A stretch of DNA of 64,000 nucleotides, taken from Bacterioplanes sp965233665. GTDB taxonomy: Bacteria > Pseudomonadota > Gammaproteobacteria > Pseudomonadales > Oceanobacteraceae. Shown here piece after piece: positions 41,890 through 50,623 of the stretch (within the stretch, counting starts at the first letter, position 1; each line of letters starts with the position of its first letter). The stretch spans positions 1 to 64,000 of the forward strand of contig CBDDTG010000063.1 of NCBI GenBank assembly GCA_965233665.1. Direction: 5' to 3'. A program made the translations under genes and the position numbers. The notes beneath the pieces are model-generated. The model saw only the letters and a list, made by a program, of their open reading frames with translations. It searched no databases and was not told where the DNA came from.

Positions 41890-43971
41890 TTAGCTCTGGT
41901 TTAACAGGGCGATATCAGCGATGGCAATAAACAAACCTTGCAGCTGTTTAAGCAGTGCCAAGCGGTTGTTTTTGACCGCGTCATCATCGGCCATCACCAT
42001 CACGTTATCAAAGAAGGCATCAACCACATCGCGCAGACCAGCCAGCTCAGCAAGCGCCGGCTGATAGTCACCAGCGGCGATCATAGGTGTGACGACATCA
42101 CGTTTAGCCGCTACTTGCTCAGCTAACGCCTGTTCGGCTGCTTCGCTAAGCAATGTGGCATTGACCTCAGCGATCACCGCATCGCCGCCATTTTTAGCCA
42201 GAATGTTGGAAACACGCTTGTTGGCGGCGGCCAGAGCTTGTGCCGATTCCAGCTGATAAAAGCTGTGTACGGCCTTAACACGACGATCAATATCGAGTGG
42301 CTTAGTCACGCCTAACGCGCGTACAGCCATAAAGACTTCGGCCGGAATATTGGCGTCTTGATACCAGGCGCTAAAGCGATCCAGCAAGTACTCGGTTAAC
42401 GTCGCTTTGGTCTCGGCTTTTAGTTCGGCAGACCACTGGTTATCGATGGCCCAGTCGAGTAACTCGCTTAAGTCCAGGTCGATGTTCTTCTCCACCAGAA
42501 TACGCAGCACACCCAGAGAGGCACGGCGCAAGGCAAAGGGATCTTTAGAGCCGGTCGGCAGCTGGCCGATGCCAAATAAGCCAACCAAAGAGTCCAGTCG
42601 ATCAGCCAACGCAATGGCGGTACCGGTGGCCGTGGCCGGTAGCTCGTCGCCAGCAAAGGCGGGCATATATTGCTCAACCACGGCAGCGCAGACATCGGCG
42701 GGTTCACCATCGTGCTCGGCGTAGTATTTACCGGCCAGGCCTTGCAGGTCGGTAAACTCAAACACCATTTGCGACACTAAGTCGTTTTTGCACAGCTGAG
42801 CGGCGCGTGCGACCAAGCTGGTATCGGCTTGCATAGCCGTGGCTATTTTTTGCCCCAAGTTAGAAATACGACGGGCTTTATCGGCGATGGTACCGAGCTG
42901 GTTGACCCAAACGACGTTTTCTAACTTTTCAAAACGGCTGGCCAAGCTTTGCTTGCGGTCGGTATCCCAGAAGAACTTGGCGTCGGCCAGGCGAGGGCGA
43001 ATAACCTTTTCGTTACCGGAAATCACCTGCTGCGGGTCTTTCGACTCGATATTGGCGACGGTAATAAAGTGGTTCAGCAGCTGACCGTCTTTCATCACAT
43101 GAAAGTACTTTTGGTGCTCTTTCATGGACGACACCAGAGCTTCGGCTGGCACGGTCAGGAATTCTTCATCAAAGCTGCCGGCCAAGGCCACGGGCCACTC
43201 ATTGAGGGCGGTGACTTCTTCCAGCAAATCATCGTCAATAACGGCTTCGCCGCCCAGCTTTTCGCCGGCGGCTTTGACCTGCTCGGCGATCAAGGCAGAA
43301 CGCTCAGCAAAATTGGCCATCACATAGGACTGGCGCAGTGTGCTTTCATAGGCTTCAGGTGAGCTAATGACGACATCACCGGGGGCATGGAAACGATGGC
43401 CACGTGAGGTGTTGCCAGATTTCAGCTCAAGCATGTCAGCGTCGACCACCTGATCGCCAAACAGCATCAGCAACCACTGTGCCGGGCGCACGAATTCAAC
43501 TCGGGTCGCGCCCCAGCGCATGCGCTTAGGAATCGGTAATTTCTCCAGGCTGTGCTGGACGATCTCGGGCAACAGCTCAACGGTGTTTTTACCGGCGATG
43601 GTGCGTTTGATCATCAGCTTGCCAGCGTTTTTGCCTTCAGATTCTGGCGCTTCCACCAGCGCGGAGGCATCTATGCCAGCGCGTGAGGCGAAACCCAGCG
43701 CGGCTTTGGTCAGGTTGCCATCGGCGTCGTATGCGATTTTGGCTGGCGGACCAAACAGGGTTTCTTCCTGGTCGGCTTGCTTAGCGGCCAGATCAGCAAT
43801 GCGCACGGCCATGCGGCGCGGGGCGGCAAATACTTCGACCTTGCCAACGTCCAGCTTGGCGTCAGTGAGGCCCGCGACGATGCCATCGGCAAAGGCTTGC
43901 GCCAGTCCTTTAAGCGCCATCGGTGGCAGTTCTTCAGTTCCCAGTTCGACTAAAAAGCTGTTATGGCTCAT
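41890..43971 (-). CDS. glyS: Glycyl-tRNA synthetase beta subunit
   Basis: A 693-residue beta subunit (E. coli 689) starting MSHNSFLVELGTEELPPMAL. It binds tRNA-Gly, carries an HD-like domain and a C-terminal anticodon-binding domain (about 590-690). The ATG overlaps the glyQ stop (TAATG). Confidence 0.97.
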   Translation of the reverse strand: MSHNSFLVELGTEELPPMALKGLAQAFADGIVAGLTDAKLDVGKVEVFAAPRRMAVRIADLAAKQADQEETLFGPPAKIAYDADGNLTKAALGFASRAGIDASALVEAPESEGKNAGKLMIKRTIAGKNTVELLPEIVQHSLEKLPIPKRMRWGATRVEFVRPAQWLLMLFGDQVVDADMLELKSGNTSRGHRFHAPGDVVISSPEAYESTLRQSYVMANFAERSALIAEQVKAAGEKLGGEAVIDDDLLEEVTALNEWPVALAGSFDEEFLTVPAEALVSSMKEHQKYFHVMKDGQLLNHFITVANIESKDPQQVISGNEKVIRPRLADAKFFWDTDRKQSLASRFEKLENVVWVNQLGTIADKARRISNLGQKIATAMQADTSLVARAAQLCKNDLVSQMVFEFTDLQGLAGKYYAEHDGEPADVCAAVVEQYMPAFAGDELPATATGTAIALADRLDSLVGLFGIGQLPTGSKDPFALRRASLGVLRILVEKNIDLDLSELLDWAIDNQWSAELKAETKATLTEYLLDRFSAWYQDANIPAEVFMAVRALGVTKPLDIDRRVKAVHSFYQLESAQALAAANKRVSNILAKNGGDAVIAEVNATLLSEAAEQALAEQVAAKRDVVTPMIAAGDYQPALAELAGLRDVVDAFFDNVMVMADDDAVKNNRLALLKQLQGLFIAIADIALLNQS

Positions 43972-44951
43972 TACTTTTTCTCCTGGGTCTGAGCATCTTT
44001 ATCTTTGGCGGCCTGCCATTTGGCCAACACTTCCTGGCGAATGGATTCTTCAGCCAGCGGGAAGCCTTTTTCTGCACGACTGTCGTAGTAGGCGTGGGCA
44101 ACGGCGCGCGCCATGGTACGGACCCGCAGGATATAACCCTGACGCTCGGTGACAGAGATAGCGCCACGGGCATCGAGCATATTGAAGGTGTGTGAGGCTT
44201 TCAGGGTTTGCTCATAGGCAGGCAGCGGCAGACCGGCGTCGATTAAACGCAGGCAGTCTTTTTCATACTGGTTAAAGGCCTGGAACAGGAAGTCGACATC
44301 GGCGTGCTCGAAGTTGTACTCCGATTGCTCGACTTCGTTTTGATGGAACACATCGCCGTAGGTCACGGCTTTGCCATCTGGACCGTAGGTCCATACCAGG
44401 TCGTACACGCTGTCCACTTCTTGCAGATACATGGCGATACGCTCCAGACCATAGGTGATTTCACCGGTCACGGGGTAACACTCAAGGCCACCGGCTTGCT
44501 GGAAGTAGGTGAACTGTGTCACCTCCATGCCGTTGAGCCATACTTCCCAGCCCAAGCCCCAGGCACCCAGAGTAGGGCTTTCCCAGTTGTCTTCAACAAA
44601 ACGAATATCGTGCACCAGCGGATCAATACCCAAGGCTTTGAGCGAGTCGAGGTACTTCTCTTGAATATCGAGCGGCGATGGCTTCATTACCACCTGAAAC
44701 TGATAGTAGTGCTGTAGGCGATTCGGATTCTCGCCGTAGCGACCGTCGGTAGGACGGCGACTGGGCTGCACATAGGCTGAGTTCCAGGTCTCTGGGCCTA
44801 CCGCACGCAAAAAGGTATGCACGTGGAAAGTGCCGGCACCGACTTCCAGATCGAGAGGTTGATTGATGACACAGCCCTGATCGGACCAGAACTCCTGCAG
44901 GGCCGCGATCAGACCCTGAAAGGTTTTAATATCGTGGCGGCTTTGACTCAC
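43971..44951 (-). CDS. glyQ: Glycyl-tRNA synthetase alpha subunit
   Basis: A 326-residue class II catalytic alpha subunit, with FQGLIAALQEFWSDQGCVI, VGAGTFHVHTFLRA and QPSRRPTDGRYGENPNRLQHYYQFQVV motifs. It is some 20 residues longer than E. coli (303) at the C-terminus, with a Lys/Gln-rich tail. It is the first gene of glyQ-glyS. Confidence 0.97.
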   Translation of the reverse strand: MSQSRHDIKTFQGLIAALQEFWSDQGCVINQPLDLEVGAGTFHVHTFLRAVGPETWNSAYVQPSRRPTDGRYGENPNRLQHYYQFQVVMKPSPLDIQEKYLDSLKALGIDPLVHDIRFVEDNWESPTLGAWGLGWEVWLNGMEVTQFTYFQQAGGLECYPVTGEITYGLERIAMYLQEVDSVYDLVWTYGPDGKAVTYGDVFHQNEVEQSEYNFEHADVDFLFQAFNQYEKDCLRLIDAGLPLPAYEQTLKASHTFNMLDARGAISVTERQGYILRVRTMARAVAHAYYDSRAEKGFPLAEESIRQEVLAKWQAAKDKDAQTQEKK

Positions 44952-45027
44952 AACGGTTCACCTTGGCTTGGCGCCTGCGCGCGCATGGAAAATAAAGGGC
45001 CGGATTATAGCAGCGGTGAGGCGGGAT

Positions 45028-45052
45028 AACAGCCCGCTGGAAGCGGGCTGTT
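45028..45052 (-). terminator. Hairpin terminator of the 45057 lipoprotein gene
   Basis: AACAGCCCGC and GCGGGCTGTT pair perfectly around TGGAA, 4 nt past the stop at 45057. The minus-strand tail begins with ATCCCG, so it is U-poor. A terminator role is likely but not certain. Confidence 0.6.
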
Positions 45053-45056
45053 GGCA

Positions 45057-47300
45057 TCAATGCATGGACTTAAAAAAGATATCGTAGCCTTGGGCTCGTG
45101 CAGTATCCACTTGACCTGGGCCGGTACGGGTTACAGTCGGTAGCGGGGCAGGTTCATGAAAAATCAGCTCGTCTGGAGTGATCACATAACCATCAAGCAT
45201 ATAGGAATGTGCCCTGCCGTTTTGGGGGCCAACTAGAAGGTCATTGGCATCTGTACAGGCATCGTGGACGTTCCCTGCTTTGCAATCCCACACGGTCATA
45301 TCGACACCAGTATAAATATTTGCCAGAGGGAGCGACTGCCAGTCGATGCCATCCTCTGAGACCCAGACAGTGTTTGAGTTGCCAGCTTCTAGCAAGATCA
45401 GGCGCTCACTGTTGGTGTAAAGCAACTGCTGCGTGTTCGGTACAAATGGCAGATCTGCTGCTGGGGTTGCTGAGTTTCCCTGTATCAGAGTCCATTGCCC
45501 TTGTTGCTGGCGTGGCCAAAACCAACCTTTCTGGTTCGACAAAATGGCCTTGTCTAGATTTTCAGTCTGGCTAGATAGCCAGGCATACTCCTCACCAACT
45601 TGAGAAAGCTTGAATGCTTGGCTCTTAACCAGAAGATGTTCGCCAATGAATCGAATATCCATAGGTTCATAGTCCTCTTCAAGGACTGCTTCAGGAAGCT
45701 CGGGCAGTATTTGCCAATGAATACCATCGCGGGTGCGTTTAAAGTGATATTCGCCATCACCTGAGTAAGCGTAGCCGTTTAAAGGAGAATAGTGCTGGTC
45801 ATCTCCCCCCAACCAAGTAGATGCATCAAGGCCATATTGGTTATGCTGACGCTTATGCCAATGATAGCCATCGTAGGAAAGCATTGTGGTTTTTTGTGGC
45901 CAGTGATTTGACCGGCCAATATTAATATAGTGACCGTTCCAAAAGGCATAGTCGGCAGAGAACTGCTGTCCAGGGTTATCAACCCATTGCTTGTTGGAGA
46001 GGGTAACATCACCGCTAGGGCTAATGGTGAGTACATCGTTACTATTCTCTGAGTGCCAGCGACTGTTGTAGCGGGGTGAAATCACATCGTAACTATATAC
46101 AGCTACACGTGCGTAGCCATCTTCAATCATGGTAATGAGATGTGGGTAAGTTTTTGAAGTGTGGATGGAGATTTCGCTATTGCTCAGTGGTTCCCAATTA
46201 ATACCATCAATGCTGTGGTGAATAGAAATGGTTTCGATAGGGTAATCGGGTCTCATAGCGTTTCCTGAAAGTACCCATGAACGTCCAGCGTAGCTAAAGT
46301 CTTCAACAATACTATTAAAAAACTCAGGAGCTTTATATTGATTCCAGGAATGATCACCTTCTAAGCGAAATAGCTTCTCTGAGGTATGTAAAAAAAGCTG
46401 GTCATTAGCCGTGATCAAGCCAGATGCAGAGGTAAAGAGATTCGTAGCAATTGGTAAGTTTATGTTTTGCCAATCAGAACCATCCTCTGAAGCCAATAGC
46501 TGTACTTGATTAGGGCCTTGTAACAGTAGAAAAATACGCTCTTGAACTTGTGTAGAATCAATGAGATTAAGAGCCATCATTGTTTGACTACTCTCATCAT
46601 AAGCAAGCGCGATATTATCGCTTTCTAGCCACCAATCTTGGCCATCTCGTGTCGCCCATAATTCGCTATCCTTCTCCTCGTAAATTAAGAATTTTCCATC
46701 TTTAGAAAAGGTTGAGGGCACCTTATGGGGTAGAAAGTCTTTTGTTGTAAGAAACTGTCGATAGGCCTTGCTATGATGAACAACCCATAGAAATGTGTTG
46801 TGTAAGTCAGGACTAGTAATGATACCATCGATCGGGTATAGCTCAGTGGCGCAGTTTTGTATTTCAGAAAAACTGCATTGCTCCTGGTGAGTATGGTAGT
46901 AGCGGGTGTTGTCAGGTAGCTGACGTGTGTCAATACTGCTTGTTTGCTCTCCAAACCACACGGTCATAGGATAAGGTTGAGCTACCTCCACATCCCAATA
47001 TGCGGTACTTTCACCACTGCTGGCGGAAATAGTCGCACTCCCTTCGGAAATGGCAGTTACGACACCAGTATCAGAAACGTTGGCGACATTTTCGTTAGAG
47101 CTCGTGTACTTTATGTTTTCTACTTCATGGTTCGAAGTTGTGTTGACAACTATTTGCCCAACCATCAAATATTCTTTTTCACTATGATGGAAAGTAAGTA
47201 GCTCGGGTGTACTACTATTTTTGTCGCTATCGCAGCCAAACAAAATAGCGATACTTGATGCAATAAAAATTTTGCTAGCTAGGCGCAGTTTGTAACGCAT
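45057..47300 (-). CDS. Large lipoprotein, Ig-like domain plus SxDGxxW repeats (paralog 1)
   Basis: A 747-residue protein. The signal peptide ends in lipobox ILFGC. After a Ser/Glu linker comes a bacterial Ig-like (Big2-type) domain, about residues 35-110, with VANVSDTGVVTAISEGSATIS. The rest, about 600 residues, has repeated SxDGxxW blocks: SEDGSDWQNI, SIDGINWEPL, SYDGYHWHKR, TRDGIHWQIL, SEDGIDWQSL. This resembles the Asp-box (SxDxGxTW) of beta-propeller proteins such as sialidases, so a propeller is inferred. It is probably outer-membrane or surface located. It is AT-richer than glyQ and paralogous to the next gene. Confidence 0.8.
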   Translation of the reverse strand: MRYKLRLASKIFIASSIAILFGCDSDKNSSTPELLTFHHSEKEYLMVGQIVVNTTSNHEVENIKYTSSNENVANVSDTGVVTAISEGSATISASSGESTAYWDVEVAQPYPMTVWFGEQTSSIDTRQLPDNTRYYHTHQEQCSFSEIQNCATELYPIDGIITSPDLHNTFLWVVHHSKAYRQFLTTKDFLPHKVPSTFSKDGKFLIYEEKDSELWATRDGQDWWLESDNIALAYDESSQTMMALNLIDSTQVQERIFLLLQGPNQVQLLASEDGSDWQNINLPIATNLFTSASGLITANDQLFLHTSEKLFRLEGDHSWNQYKAPEFFNSIVEDFSYAGRSWVLSGNAMRPDYPIETISIHHSIDGINWEPLSNSEISIHTSKTYPHLITMIEDGYARVAVYSYDVISPRYNSRWHSENSNDVLTISPSGDVTLSNKQWVDNPGQQFSADYAFWNGHYINIGRSNHWPQKTTMLSYDGYHWHKRQHNQYGLDASTWLGGDDQHYSPLNGYAYSGDGEYHFKRTRDGIHWQILPELPEAVLEEDYEPMDIRFIGEHLLVKSQAFKLSQVGEEYAWLSSQTENLDKAILSNQKGWFWPRQQQGQWTLIQGNSATPAADLPFVPNTQQLLYTNSERLILLEAGNSNTVWVSEDGIDWQSLPLANIYTGVDMTVWDCKAGNVHDACTDANDLLVGPQNGRAHSYMLDGYVITPDELIFHEPAPLPTVTRTGPGQVDTARAQGYDIFFKSMH

Positions 47301-47466
47301 ATCTTTATCCTAGAAAAGTATGAACAATGAGTATCTTGCATAAGGTACCAGCTTTATCATTAAGATCATTGTTGAATCAGGGCTATTGATCAGCGTAAGA
47401 TTTTAAGCTAGTAGCTATAATGAGGAGATTAACTGAAAGGCCGAAAGTCATTCAATCCAATGGCTA

Positions 47467-47495
47467 AGCCCGCTGCATGAACTAGGCAGCAGGCT
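47467..47495 (-). terminator. Hairpin between the two paralogous lipoprotein genes
   Basis: AGCCCGCTGC (47467-47476) and GCAGCAGGCT (47486-47495) pair with one mismatch. It lies just past the stop at 47508, so the two lipoproteins may be expressed separately. Confidence 0.5.
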
Positions 47496-47507
47496 CTGCA
47501 GTACTAC

Positions 47508-49895
47508 CTAAGGGAGAGAAATAATTGTCATGCTCTCCGTTAGCCATTCTTGATGAGATGCAGGTGAGTAACGCCAGCCTTGGCTATTGAATAAGGCTTT
47601 ATCGAAGGCATAGTCCGCTGCAATAGTACCTTCTAACGGCACCCAGTTGTTGCCAGCTTCGCTGAGCAGATAGGTGCGCTCTTCACAGTGCTCAATTATG
47701 TCGAGTAAGCACTCAGATGCAGAGAGCCATAGCTGGTTGTCTGATTGCATCAACTTAAGCACTAGCGGTAATTCCGAGTCTTGGGCCTCGGCACCAGTGT
47801 TACTGAACCAAGGAGAAGGAGCGTTCATTGTCTGCCAACTCTTGCCATCGATGCTGGTCATTAATTGGCTACGCTCTTGGTCGCGAATGCGTGTTGTCAG
47901 CCACAACTTGTCATCAAAAGCTTCTACTGAGGCAGCTTCGATATCTAACAGCGTCAGTACCTGCCAGGTACTTGCATCCTCTGAGATAAACACGGTTGTC
48001 TGGTCGTCAGCTGCAGGTACAAATAGCCACCAATGCTCGTTGAAGAATGCCGTCTGAATACTGGAACCTTCTGGTGTGATTGGCGTGGCTAATGGCAGTT
48101 TCTGCCACTGTTGTTCCTGGTACTGATAAATAGCAATGTGGCTACCAGTTTCGGCATCATGATGATTAGCAAATAATAACTGCCGGTTGCCGTCAGATAC
48201 CGTTGCAATGTGGTCAGCAGTAGTAATATTTAAATCGGATGTTTGATTGATCCAATCTATATACAAGTTTCCACTCGATTGAAGTGCCACTGCGTGCTTT
48301 TCCCATGGCGTGGCAAAGTCTCGTGCCAAGCTCTGTCCTGTCGAGTCAACTGCATACAGTTGATGGTTGTGATTGATAAAAGCCCAGTCACTTTCAAGGA
48401 ATGCACTATGAGAGACGGTGGGTACGCCTTCCGTGTATTCACTGATTTCAAGAATATCACCGTCAACCATTACGGCTTCAAGCTTTCTCGATGTGCCGGC
48501 AATATCGCCGTTTGCAAGCATTGGATCGACAAAGCAGCGACTGCTTCTATCTTCTTGTCTCGCGCTAATCAAGTTATCTTGTGTTGTGAAACTAAAGAGC
48601 AAGACTTTCCCATCCAGTTCAACAGCATCCAGCTTTTGGGATTGTTGAAGCAGCGCAGGACCGTGCTCCATTTGCCAGTTTTTTCCATCCAGAGAGGATA
48701 CCAAAGTTGGCAATTGTCCTTGATGATAGTGCTTCGACCATAATTTCCCTTGATGAATAAAAACTGCAGGATAATATGGGTCTTCTGGAAGGGATAAGTC
48801 AGTTGTTTTAGCTGTATTGACCATTAGTTCTTCAACAGTTCCGCCGACCTCGGGAGTTGGCTGCACCTTTGGGTCATCAATCGACTGCCAATCAACCCCA
48901 TTATTTGACTTAAATACCTTGTTGCCGACTAACCATAGTTGGTCATCATATGACAAAAAAGCATAATCGGCTGGCGTCCCTTCCGGTATGTCTGAAACGT
49001 AAGTCCAGTCTTTTCCATTGTCGGATGACCAAATTTCATAACTCAGGTCAGTATATTTGCTGCAACTTTGAGCAGTATCAGTGGAAAAAGCACCCAATAA
49101 CCAGACTTTATTGTCGTAGAGTGCGATATGTCCTTCTAACAGTTTCGTACTTGGTAACTGTGCTGTTTCAGGCTGCCATATACTGCCCCGCTGGGAAGAC
49201 CACAGCATATTTGCAGAGTCATGACCTTGAGAGCGAATATCCCAACTCCAAAGGCTACCATTAAACGAATAGGTGAGTTTTGCTTCTAGCGTTTCTTTGC
49301 TTACTTGAAGCTGGCGTATCTGATCATCGTGAACGACTGAATAGTATCGAGGCGTATTTGTGGTCAGTTCCTCATCATAAGACCAGCCGTTGTCGTCGAT
49401 AGTCAGCCAATTGCCACAACTGCTATTGTCTACAGCGATGCATTGTTCGGATGCAGCAGAGAATACCCGGCTATTATTGGGGAGATTATCCAAAAATAGG
49501 TCGCTACCACTATCACTGATCCAGGCACTGATGACATGGGGCTGCTCCACTTCAATTGGCCAGCTGGCGCTGCCATTGGCACTGTCTGCATATATGGTCG
49601 CGCTGCCTGGTGCCAAGGTTTCAATCTTGCCATCACCCAGTACTCGAGCAACATTGGAGTTACTAGAGCGATATGTAACTTCATTTGCCGCGGTGGAAAT
49701 AGCAGGATTGAGGATTGTTTGTCCCGTCAAGAACACTCTCGTGGCGCTGTCACGAAAGCTTAAGGTGCTTGAAGTAGGGGGTTCTACTGGATCCGGCCCT
49801 GTTGTTGGCTGACTAGAGTTGCTTGAATCACCACCACATGCAGTTAATAGTGCAGTGGCAATGATTGATAAAGAGGTTTTATTGTAGGAAATCAT
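47508..49895 (-). CDS. Large lipoprotein, Ig-like domain plus SxDGxxW repeats (paralog 2)
   Basis: A 795-residue protein organised like the preceding gene. It has lipobox LLTAC, then a Ser/Pro linker and a Big2-type Ig-like domain (NVARVLGDGKIETLAPGSAT at about 82-101). A long beta-propeller-like region follows with SSDNGKDW, SNNGVDWQSI, SLDGKNWQME, SEDASTWQVL and SIDGKSWQTM. Shared elements with paralog 1 include VWL/WFSD-type starts (SAWISDSGSD against TVWFGEQTSS) and W-Y motifs. The pair reflects an old tandem duplication with strong divergence. It may bind carbohydrate or host surface; no catalytic motif is recognised. Confidence 0.8.
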   Translation of the reverse strand: MISYNKTSLSIIATALLTACGGDSSNSSQPTTGPDPVEPPTSSTLSFRDSATRVFLTGQTILNPAISTAANEVTYRSSNSNVARVLGDGKIETLAPGSATIYADSANGSASWPIEVEQPHVISAWISDSGSDLFLDNLPNNSRVFSAASEQCIAVDNSSCGNWLTIDDNGWSYDEELTTNTPRYYSVVHDDQIRQLQVSKETLEAKLTYSFNGSLWSWDIRSQGHDSANMLWSSQRGSIWQPETAQLPSTKLLEGHIALYDNKVWLLGAFSTDTAQSCSKYTDLSYEIWSSDNGKDWTYVSDIPEGTPADYAFLSYDDQLWLVGNKVFKSNNGVDWQSIDDPKVQPTPEVGGTVEELMVNTAKTTDLSLPEDPYYPAVFIHQGKLWSKHYHQGQLPTLVSSLDGKNWQMEHGPALLQQSQKLDAVELDGKVLLFSFTTQDNLISARQEDRSSRCFVDPMLANGDIAGTSRKLEAVMVDGDILEISEYTEGVPTVSHSAFLESDWAFINHNHQLYAVDSTGQSLARDFATPWEKHAVALQSSGNLYIDWINQTSDLNITTADHIATVSDGNRQLLFANHHDAETGSHIAIYQYQEQQWQKLPLATPITPEGSSIQTAFFNEHWWLFVPAADDQTTVFISEDASTWQVLTLLDIEAASVEAFDDKLWLTTRIRDQERSQLMTSIDGKSWQTMNAPSPWFSNTGAEAQDSELPLVLKLMQSDNQLWLSASECLLDIIEHCEERTYLLSEAGNNWVPLEGTIAADYAFDKALFNSQGWRYSPASHQEWLTESMTIISLP

Positions 49896-49990
49896 AATTT
49901 CATCCGTGATTTTCTTCGTGGGCCGAATGATGATTCACAGTGATATTCCAGTCAATTAGTACTTTTGAACTTTGCAGTTTATTGGCAATG

Positions 49991-50623
49991 CTACGGCAAA
50001 CGAATCGTCACGAGTGCCCCTTTGGGAGTGCGGTTGGCGATGTCGAGTTGACCGTGCTGTTCGCCTTGGCGGTGATGGTCGGCAATCAGTTCGACAAAAT
50101 ACAGCCCTAGGCCGCTGCCTTCGCGCTTGCTGGAGTCCCACTCTCCGTTAAGGATTTCGGGAGGAAAGCCTGGCCCATTGTCTTCGATTGTGATGGTAAA
50201 TCCATGCTCGTCGCTGGCTTTAAACCAGATTTCAGTGGCGCCAGCTTGTGCACTGTTGGTAATGAGGGTGATGATGGCCAAATGCAGCAACATTTCGCTG
50301 TAAAACCCTTGGCATTGCTCATCTATTTGATTGTGGAACTTAATGGTTGGAAATTGCAGTGAGGTGGCTTCGATGGCGTCATTAACCGTGTCCATTGGCC
50401 AGGCATCGTCGAGCGGGAAGTGACGCTGTTCGCCTAAACGAAATAAGCTAACCAGCTGCAGGGTGTCATTTTTTAAGCGATTGGTTCGCTGCAAAATGGG
50501 GGTAAGATGTTGATGGTAATTTTCTGGGACTTGCTCGATTGCTTCGCGCTCATAGTCCAATAAAGCTTGTAGCTGATTTTTTAAATCATGAATGACGGCT
50601 GCCACTAACTGATCAAACTTCAT
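49991..50623 (-). CDS. Histidine kinase-like ATPase, soluble
   Basis: A 210-residue cytoplasmic protein with no membrane segment. The N-terminal helix has VIHDLKNQLQALLDYE, with His12 in a HisKA-like H box. The ATPase domain has LITNSAQAGATEI (N box), EDNGPGFPPEI (G1) and GSGLGLYFVELIADHH (G2). It overlaps the response regulator gene (ATGA), so the pair forms a minimal two-component system without sensor domain. The input could come through the TPR-containing regulator. Confidence 0.88.
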   Translation of the reverse strand: MKFDQLVAAVIHDLKNQLQALLDYEREAIEQVPENYHQHLTPILQRTNRLKNDTLQLVSLFRLGEQRHFPLDDAWPMDTVNDAIEATSLQFPTIKFHNQIDEQCQGFYSEMLLHLAIITLITNSAQAGATEIWFKASDEHGFTITIEDNGPGFPPEILNGEWDSSKREGSGLGLYFVELIADHHRQGEQHGQLDIANRTPKGALVTIRLP

